Shown piece by piece: positions 33,588-42,413 of a stretch of 64,000 bases of DNA. The notes beneath the pieces were generated by a model. That model was given only the letters and a program-made list of their open reading frames with translations, did not search any database and was not told where the DNA came from. This stretch comes from Acinetobacter pecorum (GTDB lineage: Bacteria; Pseudomonadota; Gammaproteobacteria; Pseudomonadales; Moraxellaceae), in contig NZ_JACSPT010000016.1 in NCBI RefSeq assembly GCF_014837015.1, positions 1-64,000 on the forward strand. The letters run 5' to 3'. The stretch's first letter is position 1; every line of letters starts with the position of its first letter. Made by a program: the position numbers and the translations under genes.

Positions 33588-34622
33588 TTAAACCACTAAG
33601 CCAAGCGCCTGTTCTAGTCCACGCTGCTTTAACGCAGCACCTGCACCAAACCAAGCAGAGTCCAGACGATGATCGGTACTCATGGCACGACGTTCATGAT
33701 CGGCAAACTCTGTAATACTGCACAGTAAACCGTAGGCGGTATCTTTGGCTGAGCTGAGTTCTGCACCACGTCCTTGCCCATTAAACATGTCCATGACTTT
33801 AGTCATGGCGCGTCCATTCGGTTCAGGCTTTTCTTTGGCTGGATTTGCAGTGGCGATATTGCGATAGAACTGAATGATGTTCTCCTCCTGATCGGCAACA
33901 CTCATGCTGGTATTGTTGAACACTGCATCAAAATAGGCAGCTGCTTCTCCTTGAGTGACTTTACGTTGAGTCAGCTGTTTCATCTCATACATATGCTCAT
34001 CCCAGGCACGGACTGAGATACCCAATTGCTGCTTAACTTTGTCAGCATCAAACTTGGTACTGTGTGGCACTTTCACCACACCCGTACTGCTATTCTGTCC
34101 ACGTAAGGCAATCGCTAAGGTGTTATTGCATACCACCCGAATATTGGTGAATTGTGCTGTAGTCGCAAGTGTACCGTCGCAGGCAGTTGCCAATAAGATA
34201 TAGCCATTACTGACATCCTTGCCCTTGAGTGCTGTGCTTTGTCCGGTACGTGCTAAAGCCCAGAACTTTTTACCACCCTTGAGTACACCTGCGGTTTCCA
34301 GTTCAAAACCGGATTGCTCGGTCAGATCCCGATAGAACTCCAGAATTTCCATCGGCTGAACTTCCTGATAACGCTGACTGACCACAGACAAGGGTGCATG
34401 AGTATCAGAACGATACAGTACCCGCTGTTCTTCATACGGCATGATGATGCTTTGCCCACGTTCATTCTGTGCCATGTAGCTGACATTCGAGGATTCGATG
34501 CGCCAATCCATACCTGCTTGCTGGGCCCAGATTTCAATCGGCTGATTCTGTGTCAGTTGATTACCCAGGCCATGCCAAGGGGTATCACCGATATAGGCCA
34601 TTTGTTCAAGTTGATGTGCCAT
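33588..34622 (-). CDS. DUF932 domain protein
   Basis: 344 residues. The DUF932 domain runs through most of the protein: DTPWHGLGNQLTQNQPIEIW, RYQEVQPMEILEFYRDL, WALARTGQSTALKG and NIRVVCNNTLAIAL. It is common in phages, plasmids and islands next to recombination genes, and no biochemical role is settled. It starts after an AAGGA leader. Full length is likely. Confidence 0.9.
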   Translation of the reverse strand: MAHQLEQMAYIGDTPWHGLGNQLTQNQPIEIWAQQAGMDWRIESSNVSYMAQNERGQSIIMPYEEQRVLYRSDTHAPLSVVSQRYQEVQPMEILEFYRDLTEQSGFELETAGVLKGGKKFWALARTGQSTALKGKDVSNGYILLATACDGTLATTAQFTNIRVVCNNTLAIALRGQNSSTGVVKVPHSTKFDADKVKQQLGISVRAWDEHMYEMKQLTQRKVTQGEAAAYFDAVFNNTSMSVADQEENIIQFYRNIATANPAKEKPEPNGRAMTKVMDMFNGQGRGAELSSAKDTAYGLLCSITEFADHERRAMSTDHRLDSAWFGAGAALKQRGLEQALGLVV

Positions 34623-34666
34623 AATTTTATTCCTTTTTAAAATAATGTTAAAAATTGGATCTGTTC

Positions 34667-34954
34667 TTAATTCAGATATTGAATGGGGAACTTTTGGTAG
34701 CAGTTATGACAGAAGCACAAACTTTGCTTTGGAGATGTATTTTGCTCTGTAAATGAATTAAACAAACCACCGAGTACAGTTCCTGCAATTCCTCCAACGA
34801 TGGGAGGCAAGTTCAAAGACTTCGCAACGGTTGTGCCTAAAGCACCTAATGCTGCGGGTGATGCAAGATTTGATAATGTTGAATTTACTTGTTGTATGTT
34901 TGCTTCAACAATCATGATGTCAGTTGAATGACAAAAGGGGCAATTCAAGCTCAT
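34667..34954 (-). CDS. Small zinc-ribbon protein with a Gly-rich hydrophobic segment
   Basis: 95 residues from the ATG at 34954, chosen because AGGAG lies 7 bases upstream; the frame is open to 34993. An N-terminal Cys pair (LNCPFCHST) and a C-terminal pair (CFCHNCYQ) flank a hydrophobic Gly/Ala-rich stretch (LPPIVGGIAGTVLGGLFNS). It looks like a zinc-ribbon anchored at or crossing the membrane. I do not recognise the family. It sits between DUF932 and the Gp2-like gene. Confidence 0.7.
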   Translation of the reverse strand: MSLNCPFCHSTDIMIVEANIQQVNSTLSNLASPAALGALGTTVAKSLNLPPIVGGIAGTVLGGLFNSFTEQNTSPKQSLCFCHNCYQKFPIQYLN

Positions 34955-34979
34955 GACTCGACTCCTAAATTGAGGGCAT

Positions 34980-35007
34980 AAAAAAGCCTGCACGATGGCA
35001 GGCTTGA
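34980..35007 (-). terminator. Terminator after the YagK/YfjJ-type gene
   Basis: GCCTGC and GGCAGGC pair around a short loop, followed on the minus strand by a T run. It lies about 85 bases beyond the stop at 35088 and overlaps the upstream edge of the zinc-ribbon frame, which supports the shorter start of that gene. Confidence 0.75.
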
Positions 35008-35087
35008 TATTAATTTTTCATGTGTACTCAAAAGAGCTTCATGATTCTCATTAGGATGTTATATATTTGAATTTTTTTAGAATATGA

Positions 35088-36065
35088 TCAATAGCTTATC
35101 TCTTTAAGACCCCTACGCCACCCTACATTAAATTGACCTATACCGAATGTCTTCATCTGAGGAGATGTTTTGACACGCATGTGCTGACCTTTCTTATCGG
35201 GATTTGCCAAGTACATGGCTGTACGAATTGCATTATCAACTTCTAATTGTTGATCACGATGAATCATACCTATACCTAGTAATCCATTCCTTTCAAATTT
35301 CTCTTTATGCTCTTTTAGATTGCAATTGTAATACGTTCCTTGATCCATAGTAATTTGCTGCCAACATTGACCAACCAACATCGCTAATGCGGAATCCTGC
35401 TGATGTTCATTTCCATCATAAATAAGTAAAAGGTGGCAGTGATAACCTTTAGTACTACCCTGTTCTAAAGCCCATGCATATCCTTGCAGGTCCGCAAAGC
35501 AACCATCTTGATTAGCTATACGATTACGTAAAATAGCCAATGCCATAGAAAAGTCTTCAATATCCCAATTTTCCTGATGAGCTTGTAAGATACTCAGGTC
35601 TACTCTTACAAAGAGTAATCTTGAATAATGATTTAAGAGCTTCGCCACATAACCCTGTAGCTTTATAGCATTGCATTCCTCTCGACGTTGGAACTCCACT
35701 CTCTCATATAAAGCAGTTTTCATTTCATACTGAATCATGCTTTGAATATAAAAAATATGATGTTGTTCAAACTTTAAGATCTCTTCATACGAGCTTAATT
35801 CTAATTTTTCTAAGGTATAGTCTACTAGTATCAAGACTCTCTTCATTACTCTTATTACATGAGAGTAAGTAAAGCCTTCGCGATAGACTAGCTTAAATAA
35901 GCTAACAGCTTCCAACAGCTCATGTTTAAATTCTTCATCATCACTTAAGTAGTGTTCTAGATAGACACTCTCTAAAAAGTTTTCGATTGAAATTAATGAT
36001 GCTGATTCATTGATTAATTGAAGATTTTGGAACATTTGGATTCTCACTTGGAACATAAGGTTCAT
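35088..36065 (-). CDS. YagK/YfjJ-domain (inovirus Gp2-like) replication protein
   Basis: 325 residues. The C-terminal half has the Gp2-like core: LFVRVDLSILQAHQ, then the His-x-His motif KGYHCHLLLIYDG, a VGQCWQQIT segment, and a YLANPDKKGQH stretch where a catalytic Tyr may lie. This resembles rolling-circle initiators of filamentous phages. It would start replication of an excised element. The N-terminal half is helical and not recognised. Start at 36065; internal Mets at 36056 and 36032 are alternatives. Confidence 0.78.
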   Translation of the reverse strand: MNLMFQVRIQMFQNLQLINESASLISIENFLESVYLEHYLSDDEEFKHELLEAVSLFKLVYREGFTYSHVIRVMKRVLILVDYTLEKLELSSYEEILKFEQHHIFYIQSMIQYEMKTALYERVEFQRREECNAIKLQGYVAKLLNHYSRLLFVRVDLSILQAHQENWDIEDFSMALAILRNRIANQDGCFADLQGYAWALEQGSTKGYHCHLLLIYDGNEHQQDSALAMLVGQCWQQITMDQGTYYNCNLKEHKEKFERNGLLGIGMIHRDQQLEVDNAIRTAMYLANPDKKGQHMRVKTSPQMKTFGIGQFNVGWRRGLKEISY

Positions 36066-36321
36066 ATGTAAGTGAGAGTTGTATTTTTTTACCGATCCCG
36101 ATTCATATCACTCAATCAACGTCATCCAGCTCATATATTGAAAAAGCATATACTACATAAAGCTTTGCCTTTATTGGCTAACTTCCAACCAATACCACTA
36201 TATATATTCTTAATATAATAATATATTTTACCGGCTAAGTGATGGCGTTTAAAACCCACATAAAGCCTGAAATTGAGTTGAGTGTACCAACCATATTATG
36301 CAACTTCAGGTTAAGCTAAAG

Positions 36322-37953
36322 TTATGCCTCATCCTCACATGCAATCTCTTCAAAACCATCCAATGTTTTACAACATTCGGGCAATAGCCCCATCATCTTT
36401 AAATCCTCAATTGAAGGGATAAATTCTCTGCATTTTAAATTTTTATCTGGCTCATCAAGATCAATCTGTGTAAATAAATTTGCTCTCAGATTCTTTGAAG
36501 GCTGAAAAATACATAAAGTTTGTGGATCGCTATGAGGAACAATTGTAAAAGGTCTAAAATTTTCGGCCATGTGAAGAGCCCGACTAAAAATAAAAATCTT
36601 ATTCTTAACAAACATAGCTACAAAAATTTCGATAAATTTTTGTAGCTGGTAAGTCATAAAAGAGGATTCGGCTTTCTGCTGATTCCGCACATCAACTAGC
36701 GAATTAATGAATGATTTTAACCTTGAAGCATTTCCAGCATTCCAAGAAATAAACCCGTCTTTTGATTTCTTCATTGCCTCGACATTACCAAAATTCTGAA
36801 TACTCCATTGCTCAAAGATTGCTTGAATCCGAGCCATAATTGCCATGTTTGAGTTCATGTTACTGTTTCGTGCACGTATAGCTTTGTATTCAAAATAATA
36901 TGAAAAGCCTTCAAAACCCTTATGGCTAGCCATTATTTCTAATGCCAAATCAATCAATTGACTAAGCAAATATTGATCCGCTTGATCATAGTGCTGGTAA
37001 GCATCTTTCTTATTGATGTTACTGACATTATTAGAAAGATTATACAGCTGTGATCGAATCTGTTCGTCTATGTATTCTGATATACCTATTACATCCTTTC
37101 TTTCGATCATAGGGAGCAGATAAGTATAGTTTGCTATGAAATATTTGATATATAGATAATTGTTGTAGATTTCAAAAGTATGCTGTTTTTTGCAATTTAG
37201 GATATAAAAATAACCATAGTTCCTTTTTTCCAACCACAACTCATGCGAAAGATTTAAGAAAAATATTGGATGTGTGCCAATTAAAAATCGGTTATTAGCG
37301 ATTCCACCCAACCTATGACGAATGATTCCATATTTTTTTAAGCTTTCGATACACCTAAAAATACTTGGCTTAGACAAGCCTGTCTTATCCTTGAGTCTGG
37401 TTATTCCACAATTTTCAACCACACCGAATTCATTAGTATTTCTAATTAGACACAATAATACCAATGCATCTTTAAAATCCAATTTATCTTGTAAGCTCGT
37501 CTTATTAGCTTGCGTATGGCTGATATAAAAATCATTTAAACGCTCTTTGAGGATATAAAAAAATAGCTCATTAGGTTTATAGCGAGATCGGTTGTACCAT
37601 TCATCTACTGCGTACCTCCTTCTAGTACTCACCTGCCAATAACGCCTAAACAGCTCCTCATTAAATCTGAGAAAATTTTGACTATCTACACATTCAATTG
37701 GCGCAATAAGAATTTGATAACTCACTAACTCCTTTAGAGCAACTGCAACTCTTCTCTCATACAACCCCAATCTAATAGCAAGGATTTTATTCGAAACCTC
37801 AAATGGAGTTCCTGCATAAGCTTCTAAAATTTTATATAGCACCCAACGACTGTACGGTTTCACAGTTGTTGGCAAAAAATCATGTACCAACAAAAATAAG
37901 ACGTCAGAATTTTTATCATCCATAAGTCGTTTTATATCCATTTCTAGCTTCAA
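36322..37953 (-). CDS. Winged-helix protein of the island, possibly replication-linked
   Basis: 543 residues, not recognised as a whole. There are two helix-turn-helix-like regions: FEVSNKILAIRLGLYERRVA near 55-75 and ITRLKDKTGLSKPSIFRCIE near 182-205, followed by LKKYGIIRH, a winged-helix pattern. The rest is helical, with many Tyr and Phe. It is read divergently from the ribbon-helix-helix-like gene, with a palindrome between them. A replication initiator or regulator is likely from position and fold. Confidence 0.6.
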   Translation of the reverse strand: MKLEMDIKRLMDDKNSDVLFLLVHDFLPTTVKPYSRWVLYKILEAYAGTPFEVSNKILAIRLGLYERRVAVALKELVSYQILIAPIECVDSQNFLRFNEELFRRYWQVSTRRRYAVDEWYNRSRYKPNELFFYILKERLNDFYISHTQANKTSLQDKLDFKDALVLLCLIRNTNEFGVVENCGITRLKDKTGLSKPSIFRCIESLKKYGIIRHRLGGIANNRFLIGTHPIFFLNLSHELWLEKRNYGYFYILNCKKQHTFEIYNNYLYIKYFIANYTYLLPMIERKDVIGISEYIDEQIRSQLYNLSNNVSNINKKDAYQHYDQADQYLLSQLIDLALEIMASHKGFEGFSYYFEYKAIRARNSNMNSNMAIMARIQAIFEQWSIQNFGNVEAMKKSKDGFISWNAGNASRLKSFINSLVDVRNQQKAESSFMTYQLQKFIEIFVAMFVKNKIFIFSRALHMAENFRPFTIVPHSDPQTLCIFQPSKNLRANLFTQIDLDEPDKNLKCREFIPSIEDLKMMGLLPECCKTLDGFEEIACEDEA

Positions 37954-38005
37954 TTAGCTTACTCAAAAAAACCGTTATGTGCAAAATGAAACTATTGAAA
38001 TTATA

Positions 38006-38038
38006 TTAACGTTTATTTAACATTAATTTAAACGTTAA
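38006..38038. promoter_or_regulatory. Palindromic operator-like site between divergent island genes
   Basis: TTAACGTTTA (38006-38015) and TAAACGTTAA (38029-38038) are perfect inverted copies separated by 13 bases, in the 109-base gap between the genes starting at 37953 and 38063. It is a good candidate operator for the ribbon-helix-helix-like protein next to it, which would control both directions. Confidence 0.7.
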
Positions 38039-38062
38039 TGTGATTTAAATGAGGCTACTCTT

Positions 38063-39046
38063 ATGGCTAGACCAAAAGAATCTTTAAAAAAATGGTTAGA
38101 AACAGATCAAGACTTAAAAGAAAAATGGATTAAAAGCAAATACAGCCATTTTTTAAACCACAATAACCCTACCAACACAAATCGACTTGTACCTACACTT
38201 TCAGCAGTACTATCAACACATGAAACATTGATCATTCCTATTTCTGAGTATGAAAAGTTACGACAAGGCTTTAGAGTTTTTAAATTCCAACAAGCACATA
38301 ACAATGAGAATAAGATACAATTACGCGTAAGCAAAAAAACAAAAACAGAGTTAGAACGCCTGAGAAAAAAATTAGGAGTGGGAAGCTTGTCTCAAACCGT
38401 CAGCAGAATAACTGATAGCTTCGATACAAATTTACTCAAGCAAAAGGAACAAATTGAACAGCTAAAGACGACAGTTCAAGAATCAACAAACTATATAGCT
38501 TACCTAAAGAATAAGTATAATAGTGACCAAAACGAGCTTAAAAAAACTTACGAAACACTAGTGGATTTTCTATTAGACGAATGCGTATCAATCATTTCTG
38601 AAAATTCATCTAATGAAGCTCATAGTACAGATACTTCGGGCAAGCTGACAAAAGATATCCGTAAGCAGCTTAATGCAAAATTAAAACTTAAGCTTCAAGA
38701 GATCAACGCACTAAAAAATGATTCTAAGATTACACAAATACAAAATCACACAACATTGCCATTAAACTTAGTGCAAGAGCCCCTTTCTGAAAATCTACCT
38801 AAAACATCAAGCTTCACCCGCTACCATATGCAAGAGCAAGAGCAAGAGCAAGAGCAAGAGCAAGAGCAAGAGCAAGAGCAAGAGATAGTAGCTAAAAATG
38901 AATCATCTACTCAAATTTCTCAGAGACAAAACTCTGGTTTACCCTCTAAGTTGCTAGATGCAACAAAGCTGCTTTTATCCCATAAATCTAGTGCTGGAAA
39001 GGTCCATCCCTTCCCCCACAATGATGAGAAAGATGATTATCAATGA
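38063..39046 (+). CDS. Ribbon-helix-helix-like protein with coiled coil and Gln-Glu repeat
   Basis: 327 residues, starting MARPKESLKKWLETDQDLKE. Residues about 90-125 (NKIQLRVSKKTKTELERLRK, GVGSLSQTVSRI) fit a strand-helix-helix DNA-binding fold. A coiled coil follows (about 130-175), then a polar linker, and nine Gln-Glu pairs encoded by nine identical CAAGAG units. The protein ends in a basic, unordered tail. Its stop overlaps the integrase stop by 7 bases on the opposite strand. A role as island repressor or partition-type protein is inferred from fold and site. Confidence 0.65.
   Translation: MARPKESLKKWLETDQDLKEKWIKSKYSHFLNHNNPTNTNRLVPTLSAVLSTHETLIIPISEYEKLRQGFRVFKFQQAHNNENKIQLRVSKKTKTELERLRKKLGVGSLSQTVSRITDSFDTNLLKQKEQIEQLKTTVQESTNYIAYLKNKYNSDQNELKKTYETLVDFLLDECVSIISENSSNEAHSTDTSGKLTKDIRKQLNAKLKLKLQEINALKNDSKITQIQNHTTLPLNLVQEPLSENLPKTSSFTRYHMQEQEQEQEQEQEQEQEQEIVAKNESSTQISQRQNSGLPSKLLDATKLLLSHKSSAGKVHPFPHNDEKDDYQ
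38831..38884 (+). repeat. Nine tandem CAAGAG hexamers
   Basis: 54 bases made of nine uninterrupted identical 6-base units, in frame, coding for Gln-Glu. Each unit change keeps the frame, so copy number can vary by slippage without breaking the gene. Confidence 0.97.
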
Positions 39047-40227
39047 TCCAACCAAAATTTCACTTTCTCCGCATACCACTCCATGATCTTCACACGTTCA
39101 TCCCAGTACTGTGCTCGGTTATAAGCCGAACGAATTCTATTCTGAGGTACATGGGCAAGTTGGCGTTCAATAGCATCAGGATTAAATAAATTGGACTCGT
39201 TTGCGACAGTACTGAATAGAGATCTAAAACCATGTGTGGTCATTCGTCCCGTATAGCCTGAACGTTTGATCACAGCCAAAATAGACTCACTACGCATTGA
39301 TTCTTTGTTATTTAAACGATGTGGAAATAACAGTTCCTGATTATGAGTAAGCCTCAAAGCCTTTAGCTCAGCAATCATCATGTCCGTCAACGGTACACGA
39401 TGCGGAAGACGGTTCTTCATACGCTCTTCAGGGATATCCCACTTACGCCCTTCCAGATCAAATTCTTCCCAGCATGCTTGTAGCAGCTCACTAACCCGAA
39501 CACCTGTCAGCATAATCAGAATAATCGCATGATGTGTCTGAGCATCACTTGGGTATGCTCTTATCTTTCTTAAAAATTCAGGCATTTCAGAGGCAGTAAG
39601 CGAAGCCAGGTTTTTGACTCTTTTATTCTTGAGAGCATAAACCAGATCACCTGCCGGATTATCATAACGATAGCCATGCGCAATTGCATATTTCATGACC
39701 ATACCGCAACGAGATAAAGTACGTTTTGCAATTTCAAGCGAGCCTCTTGCCTCAATCTTCTTAATAATTTGCAAAATCTCCGGAGCCTGAATCTGATTAA
39801 TACGCTTATTAGCAAGAGCAATATAAAGCTCATCCAATGAAGCTCGTACATTACTAATATGTTTGGATGACCAGGTTTCTTTTTGATTATTGAACCAATC
39901 TTCTGCAACTTCTTTGAAATAGGGCTTTAAGTCTTCATGCAATACTGAACGTGAGTATCGATGCTTAAGCTCGTATGCAAGTTCCCTTGCCTTTTTTAAA
40001 CTTAAATCCGGATACGGGCCAAGCGATTCAGACTTACGTTCACCATGGACAGTGACGCGCACATTCCAATATTTTTGACCTTTGGTGGTAATGATTAGAG
40101 ATAAACCATGTGAATCTGAAAGACGATACTGTTTGTCTTTCGGCTGTGCTTTTCTGCATTCAGTATCTGTAAGTGGCATGTCGATTACCCATAATTGATG
40201 TATTAATTTCTGGGTAAATTTTCCCAA
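39040..40227 (-). CDS. Tyrosine-type integrase of the ssrA island
   Basis: The N-terminal Arm-type DNA-binding domain has RLSDSHGLSLIITTKGQKYW. The core-binding domain lies in the middle. The catalytic residues are in order: Arg in LTGVRVSELL, His-x-x-Arg in THGFRSLFST, His in QLAHVPQNR and Tyr in SAYNRAQYW. The likely start is the Met at 40179 (MPLTDTECRKAQP), giving 379 residues; the frame opens at 40227. It lies against the ssrA-end repeat, in the position and orientation expected for an integrase that targets the tmRNA 3' end. It appears intact, so excision is possible. Confidence 0.94.
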   Translation of the reverse strand: MGKFTQKLIHQLWVIDMPLTDTECRKAQPKDKQYRLSDSHGLSLIITTKGQKYWNVRVTVHGERKSESLGPYPDLSLKKARELAYELKHRYSRSVLHEDLKPYFKEVAEDWFNNQKETWSSKHISNVRASLDELYIALANKRINQIQAPEILQIIKKIEARGSLEIAKRTLSRCGMVMKYAIAHGYRYDNPAGDLVYALKNKRVKNLASLTASEMPEFLRKIRAYPSDAQTHHAIILIMLTGVRVSELLQACWEEFDLEGRKWDIPEERMKNRLPHRVPLTDMMIAELKALRLTHNQELLFPHRLNNKESMRSESILAVIKRSGYTGRMTTHGFRSLFSTVANESNLFNPDAIERQLAHVPQNRIRSAYNRAQYWDERVKIMEWYAEKVKFWLDH

Positions 40228-40291
40228 TATTTACCCACAAAGAGCAAATATGGGGTCAAATGAGATCAGACAATATCGGACAAACAGGCAT

Positions 40292-40330
40292 AAAAAAAGC
40301 CTCTAAACGTTGATTTTAAAGGCTTTTTTA
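40292..40330 (-). terminator. Terminator of ssrA
   Basis: A-rich AAAAAAAGCCTCTAAA pairs with TTTAAAGGCTTTTTT across a short loop, with a T run on the minus strand. It lies 31 bases beyond the tmRNA 3' end. A close copy lies at 7361-7396. Confidence 0.85.
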
Positions 40331-40331
40331 T

Positions 40332-40374
40332 ATTCCGACGGATTACTTCGGAAAGAATTTTGGTGGAGGTGGCG
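40332..40374. repeat. attR: right direct repeat of the ssrA island
   Basis: 43 bases matching 7399-7441 at 42 positions. They include the last 14 bases of ssrA (complement of the CCA end) and 29 bases downstream. ssrA keeps a complete 3' end, so the insertion did not inactivate it. Confidence 0.9.
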
Positions 40375-40719
40375 GGAGTTGAACCCGCGTCCGCCAGCAT
40401 TACGCTCGAGAATACTACATGCTTAGATATCGTCTATTGTTTTAACTCTTTGTGACCCGACGAACAGGATACAAATCGCGATCCTCTTAATTTAGTACAA
40501 AGCCCCGAGGCTTGGCTTTATACGGACTTGTGTGCGTGCGCTTCAGTCGGACTCTCTAACCACAAGTATTCGGAGAGGCGGACAAGCTGCCCTTAGGCAG
40601 CTAGAGCGTATGATTCGTCGTTTGCGACTAAAAAATGCAAATTTGATTTACGAGAGAAAATGCGCTCTCGGCATGCATCTATGAGTTTCATCACCAGCGT
40701 CGAAGCCAGAAACACCCCC
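40361..40719 (-). ncRNA. ssrA: tmRNA (transfer-messenger RNA)
   Basis: A 359-base RNA that rescues stalled ribosomes and tags their products. The 5' end is GGGGGTGTTTCTGGCTTCGA, and the 3' end has a T-arm GGGTTCAACTCCC and ends in CCACCTCCACCA. The two ends pair as a tRNA-Ala-like acceptor. The tag-coding frame at 40593-40625 reads ANDESYALAA followed by TAA, the usual proteobacterial tag type. The 3' end serves as the attachment site of the island. Confidence 0.97.
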
Positions 40720-40849
40720 AAAGTACAAGGCAATCATAGCATAAATGTCAAAAATTACGATGCCTTTTCTGAACATTTACACAACTTGATGCGCTTAATT
40801 ACATTATTGCGCTAATATTTTACTTTTCAAGCCGAATAACAGAAAAATT

Positions 40850-42334
40850 ATGAGCTATTTACTGGCCCTGGACCAGGGAACCACTTCAAGCCGGGCCATT
40901 ATTTTTAATGAACACGGGCAAGTTCAAGCCACAGCGCAGCATGAAACACAGATCCACACCCCTCACTCCGGTTGGATAGAACAGGATGCCCAAGAAATCT
41001 GGAGCTCACAGATTGCTGTGGTACAGCAAGCTTTAGCCACTGCAGGTATTCTGGCAAAAGACATTCAGGCCATTGGCCTGACTAACCAGCGCGAAACGAC
41101 TGTAGTCTGGGATCGTCGAAATGGCAAACCGCTCGCCCCGGCAATCGTCTGGCAGGATCGTCGTACTTCTGACTGGTGTAACCGGCTGATTGATCAAGGC
41201 TTGATGTCCAAAATTCAGCAAAAAACAGGCTTACGGATTGACCCTTATTTTAGTGCGGGAAAATTGGTCTGGTTTTTAGAGCATGTCGAGGGAGTACGGG
41301 CACTCGCTGAACAAGGCCATGTGGCATTTGGTACGATCGATAGCTGGCTGATCTGGAATCTGACCCAAGGCGCAGAGCACGTCATTGAAGCCAGTAACGC
41401 TTCACGTACCATGTTAATGAATCTGCAGCAACAATCGTGGGATGAAGAGCTACTCGAGCTGTTTAATATCCCGGCTTCGGTCTTACCGAAAATTATCTCT
41501 TCTGATAGTTATGTCGCTGACACTGCTTCTGGCTTACTTGGGGCCAATATTCCCATTACCGGAATTTTGGGGGATCAGCAGTCTGCACTTTTTGGCCAGT
41601 CCTGTTTTGAGGTGGGCAGCGCTAAAAACACCTATGGTACTGGCTGCTTTATGCTATTCAATACCGGGCATAATATTCAGCTCAGCCAGAACAAGCTGCT
41701 TTCTACTCTTGCCTGGCAAGCCCAAGGCCAAACTACCTATGCGCTGGAAGGCAGCGTATTTATGGCTGGTGCTGTAGTGCAATGGTTACGCGATGGCCTC
41801 GGAATTATTCAAAAAAGCAGTGATGTGGAAAAACTGGCACACCAGGTCGAGCATAGTGACGGCGTGGTTCTGGTTCCGGCATTTACCGGTCTGGGCGCGC
41901 CGCATTGGGATAGTGAAGCACGTGCCTTACTCTGTGGCATGTCACGCGGTACGACCAAAGCGCATATCGCTCGTGCAGCATTAGAATCAATCGCCTTTCA
42001 GGTATCGGATGTGCTCAGTGCGATGCAATCTGATATTGCACATCCACTTAAAGAACTGCGGGTTGATGGTGGTGCCAGCAGCAATGACATGCTGATGCAA
42101 TTTCAGGCCGATATTCTGAATGTACCGGTACTGCGTCCGAAAATGCTGGAAGCTACTGCTTGGGGTGCGGCCGCCATGGCCGGATTAAAAGCTGGCGTAT
42201 TTTCAAACCTGGATGAAATTTCCCAGTCCTGGCAGCTGGACCGTGCTTTTGAACCCAAAATGCAAAATGACGAAAGAGAAATGCATTTAGCCAAATGGAA
42301 AAATGCCTTGAAACGGGCTAAATCTAATCTCTAA
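40850..42334 (+). CDS. glpK: Glycerol kinase
   Basis: 494 residues, FGGY kinase family, converting glycerol and ATP to glycerol-3-phosphate. The family opening LLALDQGTTSSRAIIFNEHG, then GLTNQRETTVVWDR, ILGDQQSALFGQSC, NTYGTGCFML and the second-domain signature LRVDGGASSNDMLMQFQADI are all present. Length is close to E. coli (502). A monocistronic unit is likely, ending at a hairpin at 42364. No glpF or glpD is visible next to it. Confidence 0.96.
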   Translation: MSYLLALDQGTTSSRAIIFNEHGQVQATAQHETQIHTPHSGWIEQDAQEIWSSQIAVVQQALATAGILAKDIQAIGLTNQRETTVVWDRRNGKPLAPAIVWQDRRTSDWCNRLIDQGLMSKIQQKTGLRIDPYFSAGKLVWFLEHVEGVRALAEQGHVAFGTIDSWLIWNLTQGAEHVIEASNASRTMLMNLQQQSWDEELLELFNIPASVLPKIISSDSYVADTASGLLGANIPITGILGDQQSALFGQSCFEVGSAKNTYGTGCFMLFNTGHNIQLSQNKLLSTLAWQAQGQTTYALEGSVFMAGAVVQWLRDGLGIIQKSSDVEKLAHQVEHSDGVVLVPAFTGLGAPHWDSEARALLCGMSRGTTKAHIARAALESIAFQVSDVLSAMQSDIAHPLKELRVDGGASSNDMLMQFQADILNVPVLRPKMLEATAWGAAAMAGLKAGVFSNLDEISQSWQLDRAFEPKMQNDEREMHLAKWKNALKRAKSNL

Positions 42335-42363
42335 ATCCTCTAGGTTCATATTTAATCATCATA

Positions 42364-42390
42364 AAAAAGCACTGTTAAACAGTGCTTTTT
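42364..42390. terminator. Bidirectional terminator between glpK and the thioesterase gene
   Basis: AAAAAGCACTG and CAGTGCTTTTT pair around TTAAA, with A and T runs on both sides. It serves two convergent genes. Confidence 0.9.
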
Positions 42391-42413
42391 AACTTCCTCA
42401 GTTCCCGATTTCA

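Larger units (their letters stand above)
7442..40374. mobile_element. Genomic island integrated in the ssrA (tmRNA) 3' end
   Basis: About 33 kb is bounded by a 43-bp direct repeat (7399-7441 and 40332-40374). The integrase gene (39040-40227) adjoins the ssrA end. The backbone of integrase, ribbon-helix-helix-like protein, winged-helix protein, YagK/YfjJ protein, DUF932, YqaJ and AlpA occupies 31-40 kb. Cargo is defence-like genes (22-31 kb), an unrecognised membrane-protein cluster (14.6-22.2 kb) and a lactate operon (8-13.5 kb). No conjugation or virion genes are visible, so it would need a helper to transfer, or it may be fixed. The boundary is firm; the mode of mobility is inferred. Confidence 0.88.

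Noticed and set aside
38831..38884. CRISPR-like repeat array
   Set aside because: The units are six bases long without spacers, in frame within a gene. No CRISPR array or cas gene was seen in the window.
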